Assembly: GCA_964545285.1 (NCBI GenBank)
Contig: CAZJEW010000029.1
Location: forward strand, 1 to 13,399
DNA length: 13,399 nt
Direction of reading: 5' to 3'
Origin: CAG-1000 sp964545285
GTDB lineage: Bacteria; Bacillota_I; Bacilli_A; RF39; UBA660
Shown: positions 1 to 7,114 of the stretch, piece after piece
How positions within the stretch are numbered: position 1 is the first letter of the stretch
How the letters are laid out: every line of letters begins with the position of its first letter
Notes under the pieces: generated by a model
Told to the model about the DNA's origin: nothing
The model's database searches: none
The model's input: the letters and a program-made list of their open reading frames with translations, nothing else
Translations under genes and position numbers: made by a program

Positions 1-28
1 AATATCATAAAAATTAAATTTTTGCAAC

Positions 29-58
29 ATTATAAGAGAATTATTAGAAATTTGTCAA
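29..58 (-). promoter_or_regulatory. Sigma-A promoter for a gene off the left edge
   Basis: On the minus strand a TTGACA box (53-58) is followed after 18 bases by TATAAT (29-34), so transcription should start near position 22 and leave the window. The coding sequence it serves is not in the window. Both hexamers match the consensus exactly, so the promoter call is strong; the target is unknown. A 14-bp imperfect palindrome lies about 10 bp upstream of the -35 box. Confidence 0.75.
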
Positions 59-67
59 TATAATATG

Positions 68-81
68 TGTAACGCATTACA
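68..81. promoter_or_regulatory. Imperfect palindrome upstream of promoter, possible operator
   Basis: TGTAACGCATTACA is an inverted repeat (TGTAA...TTACA) with one mismatched pair in the inner arms. It sits 10 bp upstream of the -35 box of the leftward promoter at 29-58, a position suited to a regulator's binding site. The regulator cannot be named from the sequence. Confidence 0.25.
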
Positions 82-150
82 AAATTACTGCCGTTAATAG
101 AATATAGAAAATGGGATAATTTTAGTAAGGTAATAGAAAAAGCAATGAGA

Positions 151-181
151 ATAAAAAAATACCGATTAAATGTTTTCGGTA
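151..181 (-). terminator. Intrinsic terminator of tRNA-Cys
   Basis: On the minus strand a six-pair stem (TACCGA/TCGGTA, arms 160-165 and 176-181, loop of 10) is followed directly by a T-rich tract opposite 151-159. It lies 17 bases beyond the encoded CCA end of the tRNA gene and is the expected end of that transcript. Bases 1-150 hold only the leftward promoter and its candidate operator; no convincing gene was seen there. Confidence 0.6.
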
Positions 182-197
182 CTTTACAGTCATAATT

Positions 198-271
198 TGG
201 AGGAGCCAGCCAGATTTGAACTGGCGATGGAGGTGTTGCAGACCTGTGCCTTACCACTTGGCTATGGCTCC
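198..271 (-). tRNA. tRNA-Cys (anticodon GCA)
   Basis: The 74-base minus-strand sequence folds as a complete cloverleaf: acceptor GGAGCCA/TGGCTCC, D arm GCC/GGC, anticodon loop CTGCAAC with anticodon GCA, a 4-base variable region, T arm GCCAG-TTCAAAT-CTGGC, discriminator T and an encoded CCA. The layout resembles the B. subtilis tRNA-Cys. The outermost anticodon-stem pair (27:43) is a C-C mismatch; the other four pairs are intact, so the tRNA is probably functional. A promoter (286-314) and a terminator (151-181) make it a single-gene unit. Confidence 0.95.
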
Positions 272-285
272 ACTTGATGCAATCT

Positions 286-314
286 ATTATATCAAATAAA
301 TTGCATTATTTCAA
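286..314 (-). promoter_or_regulatory. Promoter of tRNA-Cys
   Basis: A TTGAAA -35 box (309-314) and a TATAAT -10 box (286-291) are separated by exactly 17 bases, placing the start near 279, about 8 bases before the mature tRNA end. The -35 box overlaps the TAA stop region of the upstream membrane-protein gene. A 7-bp inverted repeat ATGCAAT/ATTGCAT (277-283 and 300-306) brackets the -10 box. Confidence 0.8.
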
Positions 315-1901
315 TATTAAGTTATATTTTACACCCCTAATATCAATTAAAACTCGTATTTGATCAGAATAAACTATTTTTTCAGGAACTTCAATATAAG
401 TATATTTATCTGTTCCATATGTAGATTCAATTATATTAGTTTTTATTTTTTTTGTTTCTCCTTCATTTCTATAGATTATAGTGGAAAAATATTTATAAAA
501 ACAACTTGGATATTTAATATATTTACTAATATATTTAGTATTATCCACATTAACTTCAGATTTAATTTTTAAAACAGCATTACCCTTTCCTGTTGGTTTA
601 ACAATATAAGTATATGATGAACATGAGTCATTATAACAATTCTCATATTTTTCTTTAAATGAATCTGCTATATCAAATAAACTGACATAAATGCTAGAGT
701 TTCCTAATATCGTATTGCTTAAATCTATATTATTAGGAATAGTGTATGTTATTGTGTCCTCGTCTTTATTGATATTTTCAGGCTTAATTACTAAATCAAC
801 ATATTCCGATTTGAGATTAGCAACTGATAAATAGCTAGCATTTTTTACCTTTAGTATATATTCTTTCTTTTTAATTTGAGATTCTGTTAATTCAAAAACA
901 ACAACAACATCTTTTTGTTCTCCAGAAGTTAATGTGCATTCAGTAAATGTTTGTCCAACATCTAAAAATTGTTCTTTAAAAGTAAACTTTGGTAATACAA
1001 GCTCACCATCAATATTCAATCTAAAAGTATTTCTACTTACTTCAATATCACTATTCAACTTATTTCTTAGTGTAATATTTATTAATAAATAATATTTGTC
1101 TTTAGTAATTACACTACCATAAATATCTTTGTATGCTAAATATGATCCATTAGCAGTATAAAAGATTGAATTAGCAATAAACTCTTGCTTTTCATCATAA
1201 TGAATATTATAAATTCTTAAATTAAGAAAAACCGTTAAAGACATAATCAACGCGAATATTGAACATATCATAGTTACAAAAAATTTGTTTTCATAAATGA
1301 AATATTTGAATAATCTTAACGATTTTCTTAAAGCTCTTTTATATTTATAATTGTCCTTACCAAGTGTTAATTCTACTTCTTCATAATCTTTTTCATCAAT
1401 TTCTAGATCTCTTAAATCTTTTTTAAAATCAAATTCTTTTAAATTAAATCCCAATGTTCTGCAAACACAGACTATAAAAACAATTACTTGTGGCATTAAA
1501 AACAATCCTAATATATCTCTAATTATCCTTCTTTTTTCATAAGAGAAATCATTATATTCTATGCTTTGAAAAAATACAATCATTATAATAAACAATATAA
1601 ACAATAAACAATATAATATACTTCCAAATACATAAATTTTATTTGGTTTTTTCTTTTTGTCTAATAAATAATAAATAGCAAGCAAACATACTATAACAAT
1701 TATGCATATGAGAAACATAAAAATATTGATATATGTTGAAACTAAATCAGTTGTTGATATAAAACTATTGCCTGCATAATCATTATAAAATGAAAAAATA
1801 GAATATGTTGAAATCATAAGATAAAGTATTAATACTGATAAAATTCCGTGTATTAATTTAAACTTTTTTATTAAAAATGCATAAGGCTTTCTAATAATCA
1901 T
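306..1901 (-). CDS. Five-helix membrane protein with DUF4352-like extracellular domain
   Basis: This 531-residue protein starts at the ATG at 1901, preceded at 8 bases by AGGAG (1910-1914). A longer reading to 1937 would run across the promoter -10 box and is rejected. Five hydrophobic segments lie at about residues 17-36, 59-80, 89-111, 129-151 and 207-228. A charged, acidic loop of some 55 residues precedes helix 5. With a Lys-rich N-terminus inside, the last 300 residues face outside. Residues about 265-360 show a beta-rich pattern (YYLLINITLRNKL, later FTECTLTSGEQKDVVVVFEL) like the Ig-fold, telokin-like DUF4352 family. This is inferred from pattern. The tail has a pair of close Cys (CYNDSC). 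The role is unknown; a sensor or envelope protein is possible. No terminator is seen between it and tRNA-Cys. Confidence 0.8.
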   Translation of the reverse strand: MIIRKPYAFLIKKFKLIHGILSVLILYLMISTYSIFSFYNDYAGNSFISTTDLVSTYINIFMFLICIIVIVCLLAIYYLLDKKKKPNKIYVFGSILYCLLFILFIIMIVFFQSIEYNDFSYEKRRIIRDILGLFLMPQVIVFIVCVCRTLGFNLKEFDFKKDLRDLEIDEKDYEEVELTLGKDNYKYKRALRKSLRLFKYFIYENKFFVTMICSIFALIMSLTVFLNLRIYNIHYDEKQEFIANSIFYTANGSYLAYKDIYGSVITKDKYYLLINITLRNKLNSDIEVSRNTFRLNIDGELVLPKFTFKEQFLDVGQTFTECTLTSGEQKDVVVVFELTESQIKKKEYILKVKNASYLSVANLKSEYVDLVIKPENINKDEDTITYTIPNNIDLSNTILGNSSIYVSLFDIADSFKEKYENCYNDSCSSYTYIVKPTGKGNAVLKIKSEVNVDNTKYISKYIKYPSCFYKYFSTIIYRNEGETKKIKTNIIESTYGTDKYTYIEVPEKIVYSDQIRVLIDIRGVKYNLILK

Positions 1902-1922
1902 ATATGACTCTCCTACTATAAA

Positions 1923-1931
1923 ATTATAACA
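1923..1931 (-). promoter_or_regulatory. Extended -10 promoter of the five-helix membrane protein gene
   Basis: On the minus strand TGTTATAAT gives an exact -10 hexamer (1923-1928) with a TG extension. No good -35 box stands 16-18 bases upstream, because that space is filled by the terminator of the LysM gene. The predicted start near 1916 leaves a very short leader that carries the AGGAG ribosome site. Confidence 0.55.
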
Positions 1932-1934
1932 TGT

Positions 1935-1963
1935 CAAATAAAAAAAGACTAGTATTTTAGTCT
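1935..1963 (-). terminator. Intrinsic terminator of the LysM unit, starting in the stop codon
   Basis: On the minus strand AGACTA and TAGTCT (1958-1963 and 1946-1951) form a six-pair stem with a 6-base loop, followed by seven T residues. The first arm begins within the TAG stop codon of the LysM gene (1962-1964), so there is no 3' untranslated spacer. Confidence 0.8.
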
Positions 1964-2291
1964 ATTTCTTATAATATATCATTTGTCCTGGTAAAAGATA
2001 TATAGTTTGATTTTGATTAACTAATTCCTTATCATTAGTATTAAAAATATTAGCTACTGTGTATAATGTATCACCTTCAGTAGTAATATAATAACTAACA
2101 TTCTTTTTTGGAATTAATAATGTTTGATCTGGGTAAATATAATCTTCAATATTTAATCCGTTTAATTCGGCTAATAGTTTAGTATTTACATTAAACTCTT
2201 TTGATATTTTATACAAAGTGTCCCCCTTTTTAATTTCATAATATGAATAAAAAGGACTTTCTATATTCTTTTTAGAACTAAATTCATACAT
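1962..2291 (-). CDS. Small protein made of two LysM domains
   Basis: The 109-residue protein is almost wholly two LysM peptidoglycan-binding modules, at about residues 18-61 (YEIKKGDTLYKISKEF, then NGL...IYPDQTLLIP) and 67-107 (YYITTEGDTLYTVANIF, then LLPGQMIYY). The start at 2291 has AGGTG five bases upstream. There is no signal peptide, hydrophobic segment or catalytic domain, which is unusual for a wall-binding protein. It may leave by another route, bind a partner, or act inside the cell. It is the second gene of a unit with the 363-residue anchored protein (33-base gap) and ends in a terminator. The domain call is secure; the role and location are not known. Confidence 0.85.
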   Translation of the reverse strand: MYEFSSKKNIESPFYSYYEIKKGDTLYKISKEFNVNTKLLAELNGLNIEDYIYPDQTLLIPKKNVSYYITTEGDTLYTVANIFNTNDKELVNQNQTIYLLPGQMIYYKK

Positions 2292-2324
2292 ATTATCACC
2301 TATAATAATATATGAATAAAATAT

Positions 2325-3416
2325 TTATTTGTTATAAACAAATATTGTATTATCTTTATTAAAATTAAGTTCAAAAAAGTAAAATATTTTATTATTACCA
2401 TATTCTGGGGTGTATTTATACAAATAGTCCTCAGATATATAATATAAAGCATTTTTGTATTCACTTATTATAAATACGTCTTTATTATTAATAATAATTC
2501 TTATCTTCTTATTATCATTAATACTTTTATATAAATATTCATTGAAATTATATTCATAAATAGAATTATCCTTATTGTAGGTAATTTTATTCACCTTATA
2601 TTCACTTTTGCTACAAGATATAAATTCTTTGTTTTCATATTTAACATATCCGATTTCATTACTTCCTTTAATATTTGTTTTACCTTTTTTAACATTTATC
2701 TCATATAGTATTGAATGTTTATTATCAAATATATATAAATTATTCTTGATGCTGCCAACTATATAGGAATCATAATCAATTGTATATTCTAAATTAATAA
2801 TCGTTTTTTTACCATTAGTAATATCAAATTTAATTATACTATTAAATTCGAATTCTTGATCATAATTAGGCATATATATATAGTTATTAATCATGTAGCT
2901 TAATGAATTATCATATCTATCATTTGAAAACAATTCAATATTTTCATACTTATCACCATGCATAATAATATATCCTTTATAATTCCAAAGAGCTATAAAA
3001 GTATTATTATCCAAGTTTGAATAATAATTAAAAGTATTATCTGAAACTTCGTCTATTATTTCTTCAGATTTATATTCATTTAATAAATCACTATCAATAA
3101 GAGTATACTCAATAAAACTATTGTCTTTATAACACAAGGGATAAGTTTTAGTGTTCTTAATTATTGGATAAACACATTCAAAATCTTCTCCTTTAATATC
3201 TTTAATGTTAATTATTTTTTCCCTGCTAAATGATCTGTGATCATATAAATCGAAGTTATATTTTTTATCTATTTCAAAGTAATATCTACTCTTTTTATAA
3301 ATTATAGAAATATTATGATTATTTAATTTATACTCAATGATATAATCAGAAAAATAAAATTTAAATAGTATAATAAATAAGGATAATAATAATGATACTA
3401 ATAATGTTTTCTTCAT
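2325..3416 (-). CDS. Signal-anchored, beta-rich surface protein of unknown function
   Basis: The 363-residue protein starts with MKKTLLVSLLLSLFIILF, a signal peptide or single N-terminal anchor (about residues 3-22), after AGGAG (3422-3426) at 5 bases. The rest is polar, very rich in Asn, Tyr, Lys and Ile, and alternates short strands in a way that suggests a beta-propeller-like fold, for example NNLYIFDNKHSILYEINV and ALYYISEDYLYKYTPEYG. This fold is a guess from pattern. Three Cys lie in the exposed part. No catalytic motif or known family was recognised. It is co-transcribed with the double-LysM gene, so a role at the cell wall is plausible. Confidence 0.75.
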   Translation of the reverse strand: MKKTLLVSLLLSLFIILFKFYFSDYIIEYKLNNHNISIIYKKSRYYFEIDKKYNFDLYDHRSFSREKIINIKDIKGEDFECVYPIIKNTKTYPLCYKDNSFIEYTLIDSDLLNEYKSEEIIDEVSDNTFNYYSNLDNNTFIALWNYKGYIIMHGDKYENIELFSNDRYDNSLSYMINNYIYMPNYDQEFEFNSIIKFDITNGKKTIINLEYTIDYDSYIVGSIKNNLYIFDNKHSILYEINVKKGKTNIKGSNEIGYVKYENKEFISCSKSEYKVNKITYNKDNSIYEYNFNEYLYKSINDNKKIRIIINNKDVFIISEYKNALYYISEDYLYKYTPEYGNNKIFYFFELNFNKDNTIFVYNK

Positions 3417-3432
3417 AATAACTCCTATATAA

Positions 3433-3438
3433 ATTATA
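3433..3438 (-). promoter_or_regulatory. Probable -10 box for the anchored protein/LysM unit
   Basis: An exact TATAAT lies on the minus strand just downstream of the terminator of the thioredoxin-fold gene and about 16 bases before the start codon of the 363-residue protein. The 17-base-upstream hexamer (TAGTTT) overlaps the terminator stem and is a poor -35 match, so this is a moderate call. Confidence 0.45.
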
Positions 3439-3448
3439 CATTATTTAT

Positions 3449-3473
3449 AGAAAAAAAACTAGTTTCCTAGTTT
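3449..3473 (-). terminator. Intrinsic terminator of the thioredoxin-fold gene, stop codon in stem
   Basis: A seven-pair stem AAACTAG/CTAGTTT (arms 3467-3473 and 3456-3462) closes on a GAAA tetraloop on the minus strand, followed by a run of T. The TAG stop codon of the gene (3467-3469) is the end of the first arm. GAAA is a GNRA loop that stabilises hairpins. Confidence 0.85.
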
Positions 3474-4075
3474 ATATCCATTCCAGCACCAGTTAAAAAT
3501 GTTATTGTATCTTCTTCAGGCATATATCCAACAGTATCTGTGACGAACTCTCCACCTTTAATTATGGCAGTATAAGGACTAGATCCAGTATATTGTTCTA
3601 ATTTGTATGTTGATTGTAAAGCTTGAGCATCCTCTTCAGACATAGTGTCTATCTCAAACCAGTATAATGATACATTGTTTCTATTAGCTATTTCAGTTAT
3701 TATTGGTTTATAGTCAGCACAATAATGACAATACGATAGTGCTATTACAGTAATAACATATTTATCAGATTGTGTATCAGAATACCAAGAACTAACATCA
3801 CTACCAAGCGTAGAATAATCAATTTCAGTTTTTGGTTCATCATTTCCTTCCACTAGTATAGTCATTAATACTAATAAAGCCACAATTCCTAGAACAATTA
3901 ACAATCCTTTATTATTTTTTAAAAAATCTTTAAAACTTTTTTTAGGTTTTAGCGCTTTTTCTCTTTTAACTTCCTCAACCTTTTTAACTATTCCCACTTT
4001 ATTTGTTTTTGAAGTAGAAACATTAACTTTCTTTTTATTCCCCTTTTTAACATTACTTTTGCTTTTATCAGCCAT
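3467..4075 (-). CDS. Membrane-anchored thioredoxin-fold protein with CHYC active site
   Basis: The chosen start is ATG 4075, preceded by AGAGGTG; the frame is open to 4123 but those codons cross the promoter. The 202-residue protein has a Lys-rich cytoplasmic tail (1-55), one membrane helix (about 57-75) and an extracellular domain. The domain reads KYVITVIALSYCHYCADYKPI, a beta strand followed by C116-H-Y-C119, with a likely cis-Pro in GSSPYTAII (P167). These are the features of thioredoxin/DsbA-like thiol-disulfide oxidoreductases. C116 and C119 are the only cysteines. Its own promoter and terminator bound it, directly downstream of a 25-Cys surface protein gene. I infer that it makes or repairs disulfides in neighbouring exported proteins; the redox direction cannot be told from sequence. 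Confidence 0.85.
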   Translation of the reverse strand: MADKSKSNVKKGNKKKVNVSTSKTNKVGIVKKVEEVKREKALKPKKSFKDFLKNNKGLLIVLGIVALLVLMTILVEGNDEPKTEIDYSTLGSDVSSWYSDTQSDKYVITVIALSYCHYCADYKPIITEIANRNNVSLYWFEIDTMSEEDAQALQSTYKLEQYTGSSPYTAIIKGGEFVTDTVGYMPEEDTITFLTGAGMDIN

Positions 4076-4094
4076 ATTTAACACCTCTATTAAC

Positions 4095-4123
4095 ATTTTA
4101 AAATAAATTACAAAAAAACGCAA
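4095..4123 (-). promoter_or_regulatory. Promoter of the thioredoxin-fold gene
   Basis: On the minus strand TTGCGT (4118-4123) and TAAAAT (4095-4100) are 17 bases apart, within the gap between the terminator of the Cys-rich gene and the start codon at 4075. Both boxes are one or two bases from consensus, so this gene may be expressed separately from its upstream neighbour. Confidence 0.55.
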
Positions 4124-4147
4124 GAAAAAAGAGATTATTCATCTCTT
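4124..4147 (-). terminator. Intrinsic terminator of the Cys-rich gene unit, overlapping its stop codon
   Basis: AAGAGAT and ATCTCTT (4141-4147 and 4129-4135) form a seven-pair stem with a five-base loop, followed by a T run opposite 4125-4130. The TAA stop of the Cys-rich gene (4146-4148) supplies the first bases of the stem. Confidence 0.8.
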
Positions 4148-5558
4148 ATTCACAAACTTCTTCACCTTCAACAGTTCTAGTTTTGCCAGTTTTTGTCCAA
4201 CCAGATAAACTAGTTTTATCACTCCATGTATATTTATAAGATGTATTTTGTGATGTTGAAGAATTTGCTTTTTCCTTTATTGTTTCATATTTATTACATA
4301 CAGTACCTTCTAATACATAACCACCGTCACACTTATATTCAGTAGAAGTACCAACTATAGTTTTCTTACAAACCTTTCCATCAAGTGTATATGAAGTATC
4401 AGTACATACATAATATTTTTTAGCACTTGTAACTTTATAACATTTTAATGTTTCTCCGCTGCCAGTGAAATTTGTTGCTTCTAATGGACAACTATATGAG
4501 TATCCATTATCAACTTTTTCTGTATGCCAACATTTTAATGAAGTTCCTGAACCAGAAGACTCAGTTGACTTAGAAGGACAACTATATTTTTTAGTTCCTT
4601 CAGTTGTTACAGTTTTATAACATGTCTTTGGAACAGTAACAGTTTCATTAGAACAACTTTCTACAGGAATACTTCTAGTACAAGTACTACAAGTTACAAC
4701 GTCTTTAAAATTAACTGTATGTGTTGTACAATTGCAACTATAACTTTCTGTTTTATATGTAGTTGTACAAGTTCTTTTAGTTTCAGTTTCTGAACAATCA
4801 TATGGAACTTGAGTAGTGGTACCTTCAGTAACAGTAACAACTACATCATCATATATAATCTTATTAGTATCATCATTTTTAGTTTTAATAACATCTAATT
4901 GTAATGTTTTTCCTTCTTCTGTAATTAATTTTGCGTCCATAGTAAGTACTTGATTTGTTACTGTAGTGACAGCTGCAGTTTTAGTGTCTTTAATAACATT
5001 CTTATAACAATAACTACCATCTTTTGTATATCCACTTGGACAACTATAAGATGTAATAGTATTTGTTATAGCTTTTCTATATTGATATTGAGTAATTATC
5101 TCTTTATGACATGTTTTAGCACATGAATCATTTAAACAATAATTATGACAACCTAATACTTTTATTACGAAGTCTGTTTCATTATTACATACTAGGTTTG
5201 TTTTTAATGACCATAAACTATCTCCATCTTTAGTAACACTTACATAAGAATCATATTGATTACAACTATTACCATCTTCATCAACAAATGGTAATATCAA
5301 GTTTTTCTCATACATTTCCGCTAATGTAATTTTTACTTCTTTTCCTATTTCTGTAGGCATCTTTTCTGTAGTAAAGTATGCTTCTCCAGCATCTTGCATA
5401 TAACTAATGTTTTCTCTAAATACATTGCTATAGAATGGTGTCATATTAGGAACTTTTGGAAATAACCACAATAATACAAGTACAAATAATATAAAGAATA
5501 TAATTTTAACTACAAGATCTATTATACTAAATCTTGAACCTCTTTCATTACTATACAT
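4146..5558 (-). CDS. Membrane-anchored, cysteine-rich repeat surface protein
   Basis: The 470-residue protein starts at 5558 after GAAGGGGG (spacing 8). A membrane helix (about 14-33) follows a short cytoplasmic tail. Residues about 45-135 recall a pseudopilin head: an amphipathic helix (NISYMQDAGEAYF), then ITLAEMYEKNLILPFVDEDG, and a Cys pair (C99, C124). The rest is Thr/Ser-rich with 25 Cys in all. Several repeats share the plan Y-x-C, 10 to 15 residues, C-x-K/H: C173-C184, C327-C343, C357-C373, C385-C397 and C410-C421. The two at 327-373 are close copies (SGSGTSLKCWH, TGSGETLKCYK). A dense cluster C264-C313 includes CNC and CSTC. The protein probably forms many disulfides outside the cell. 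It is co-transcribed with the gene at 5577-6977 (18-base gap) and sits next to the CHYC oxidoreductase. Function unknown; adhesion or surface scaffold are possibilities. Confidence 0.8.
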   Translation of the reverse strand: MYSNERGSRFSIIDLVVKIIFFILFVLVLLWLFPKVPNMTPFYSNVFRENISYMQDAGEAYFTTEKMPTEIGKEVKITLAEMYEKNLILPFVDEDGNSCNQYDSYVSVTKDGDSLWSLKTNLVCNNETDFVIKVLGCHNYCLNDSCAKTCHKEIITQYQYRKAITNTITSYSCPSGYTKDGSYCYKNVIKDTKTAAVTTVTNQVLTMDAKLITEEGKTLQLDVIKTKNDDTNKIIYDDVVVTVTEGTTTQVPYDCSETETKRTCTTTYKTESYSCNCTTHTVNFKDVVTCSTCTRSIPVESCSNETVTVPKTCYKTVTTEGTKKYSCPSKSTESSGSGTSLKCWHTEKVDNGYSYSCPLEATNFTGSGETLKCYKVTSAKKYYVCTDTSYTLDGKVCKKTIVGTSTEYKCDGGYVLEGTVCNKYETIKEKANSSTSQNTSYKYTWSDKTSLSGWTKTGKTRTVEGEEVCE

Positions 5559-5576
5559 TTTAATTTCCCCCTTCTA

Positions 5577-6977
5577 TTACTTTAAACTTCTTGATTGACC
5601 ATATTCGTTATTATATATTGCATCCAATTTTGACATATTGTTTAAACCAAGTTGAACCATAATTGGATCATTATTTTCTTTCCATTCATCTAGTTCTCCA
5701 GCTCTAGCAGCTAAGTCATTCATTGGTGTTTCATTAATATCGTATATCAATTGAGATAATGGAACATATTGAAGTTCATTATGTTCATCATAGCAGTATG
5801 GAATACATATACCAAATGTATTACCAAACGTATCAGCATTTCCATCTCTAGAAGCTAAATTTACTCCTATTGCATACTCCATAATAGAACATCCATAAGG
5901 AGATGTAATTGATTTTGCTAATTGATATGCTTGTTCAGGATCAACTTGCCATATACTGATTACTTCACCAGTAGAATCATTATATATAAATGTATCTCTT
6001 ACAAATTCACCCCAAATAACTGAATCTTCTTGAAAAGCTTTAATATCATTTTTTCTAATGTCTTCATAAATTTTTGACATTAATTCATCTTGCTTTTCAG
6101 CAATAGTTCTAGCAAGTGTACCACTTTCAAAGAAAACAGCACATGGTTTATATTCTAAATTAGTACCATACTGTACAAATGATGTAGCATTGTAATATGT
6201 ATTTATATCATTTGATATATCACATATTCCAGTAGCATCTCCAGGAATGTAATCAACTTCTCCGTTATCAAGTGCAAACTCACCATTAGACATTCTTAAC
6301 ATGTTTTCAATAACTTCAACACTTAATACATTTTTAGTAGCTTCTGGTATACTTTCAATATTTATATATTGGTCATATATTATTTGAGCTTGTTCATGAA
6401 TTTGTTCTTCATTAGATGCATCAACAAACTCATCCTTTTCTTCAGTTACCAATTCTTCAACTTTTTCTTCAGTTTCAGCAACACTCTCAGTTTGTCCAAT
6501 AGATGGAGTAGGATTATTGTTTGCTAAAGAAAAATCAACAATATTACATTTTTCAGCACCAAATAGTAATAATCCAGCAATTGCAACTCCAATAGCTATT
6601 TTACCAGCAGTAGCAAATCCATTTGATTTACTTTCCTTTTCTGTAGATACAGTGGAACCAACAACAGCCCCAGTGGCTTTAGCAGCCTTTGTAGCTTTAG
6701 CCTTTTCGCTATAGATTGCATTATCTAAATAATTTAAGTTATTAACTATAATTTGTGCTTTGTCAACTATTAATTGTTTATCTTCATTTGAAGTTGACTT
6801 ATTAAACATTACTAATAGAGAACTATACTCTTCATATTGTCTATTATATTCTTGTTCTAATTCAGCTAATAGTACTTCATCATAACTATCACTCAAAGAA
6901 GCACTCTTAATTTTTTCTCTTAATGCAGATACAACTGGACCTACATTTTTTAATTTTTCTAAGTCTTCACGATTCAT
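5577..6977 (-). CDS. Single-pass membrane protein with coiled-coil N-terminus and extracellular domain
   Basis: The start at 6977 is supported by AGGGGG (spacing 8). The longer frame begins with TTG inside the -35 box and is rejected. The 466-residue protein has a helical, charged N-terminal part (about 1-95, coiled-coil-like, probably cytoplasmic), an Ala-rich stretch, one membrane helix (about 125-141), an acidic low-complexity linker (167-190) and an exported C-terminal domain of about 270 residues. The C-terminal domain holds spaced cysteines (GICD, KPCAVFF, YGCSIME, FGICIPYCYDE) that could form disulfides. No family was recognised. It is the first gene of a two-gene unit with the Cys-rich protein and has the strongest promoters in the window, so it is probably abundant and may be a partner of that protein. 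Confidence 0.75.
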   Translation of the reverse strand: MNREDLEKLKNVGPVVSALREKIKSASLSDSYDEVLLAELEQEYNRQYEEYSSLLVMFNKSTSNEDKQLIVDKAQIIVNNLNYLDNAIYSEKAKATKAAKATGAVVGSTVSTEKESKSNGFATAGKIAIGVAIAGLLLFGAEKCNIVDFSLANNNPTPSIGQTESVAETEEKVEELVTEEKDEFVDASNEEQIHEQAQIIYDQYINIESIPEATKNVLSVEVIENMLRMSNGEFALDNGEVDYIPGDATGICDISNDINTYYNATSFVQYGTNLEYKPCAVFFESGTLARTIAEKQDELMSKIYEDIRKNDIKAFQEDSVIWGEFVRDTFIYNDSTGEVISIWQVDPEQAYQLAKSITSPYGCSIMEYAIGVNLASRDGNADTFGNTFGICIPYCYDEHNELQYVPLSQLIYDINETPMNDLAARAGELDEWKENNDPIMVQLGLNNMSKLDAIYNNEYGQSRSLK

Positions 6978-7008
6978 ATTATTTACCCCCTTTGTAAATA
7001 TAGCATAT

Positions 7009-7037
7009 ATTATACCACAATCGTTATCATATGTCAA
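7009..7037 (-). promoter_or_regulatory. Full-consensus promoter P2 for the coiled-coil/Cys-rich unit
   Basis: TTGACA (7032-7037), exactly 17 bases, then TATAAT (7009-7014) with a TG extension (TGGTATAAT) on the minus strand. This is a textbook vegetative promoter and implies high basal expression, with a start near 7002 and a leader of about 25 bases carrying the AGGGGG ribosome site. Confidence 0.9.
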
Positions 7038-7085
7038 TAAATATTACTTTTCCAAGCCTTATACCCTATCAACAATTGCACGTAG

Positions 7086-7114
7086 ATTATATCATATTTT
7101 CATTAAAAAGTCAA
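7086..7114 (-). promoter_or_regulatory. Upstream promoter P1 for the coiled-coil/Cys-rich unit
   Basis: TTGACT (7109-7114) and TATAAT (7086-7091) are 17 bases apart on the minus strand. The -35 box contains the TGA stop codon of the upstream membrane-protein gene (7111-7113). It stands 77 bases upstream of P2, giving two tandem promoters for the same unit. Confidence 0.8.

Noticed and set aside
30..257. Minus-strand open frame of 75 codons
   Set aside because: It runs through the tRNA-Cys gene, its terminator and the leftward promoter; its early codons are translated tRNA sequence.
277..306. Inverted repeat ATGCAAT/ATTGCAT between the membrane protein gene and tRNA-Cys as a terminator
   Set aside because: Few G-C pairs, a 16-base loop and no T run; it instead surrounds the tRNA promoter -10 box and may be chance.
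6517..6714. Plus-strand open frame of 65 codons inside the coiled-coil protein gene
   Set aside because: It is antisense to the Ala-rich and membrane-helix codons of a well-supported gene and has no ribosome site of note.
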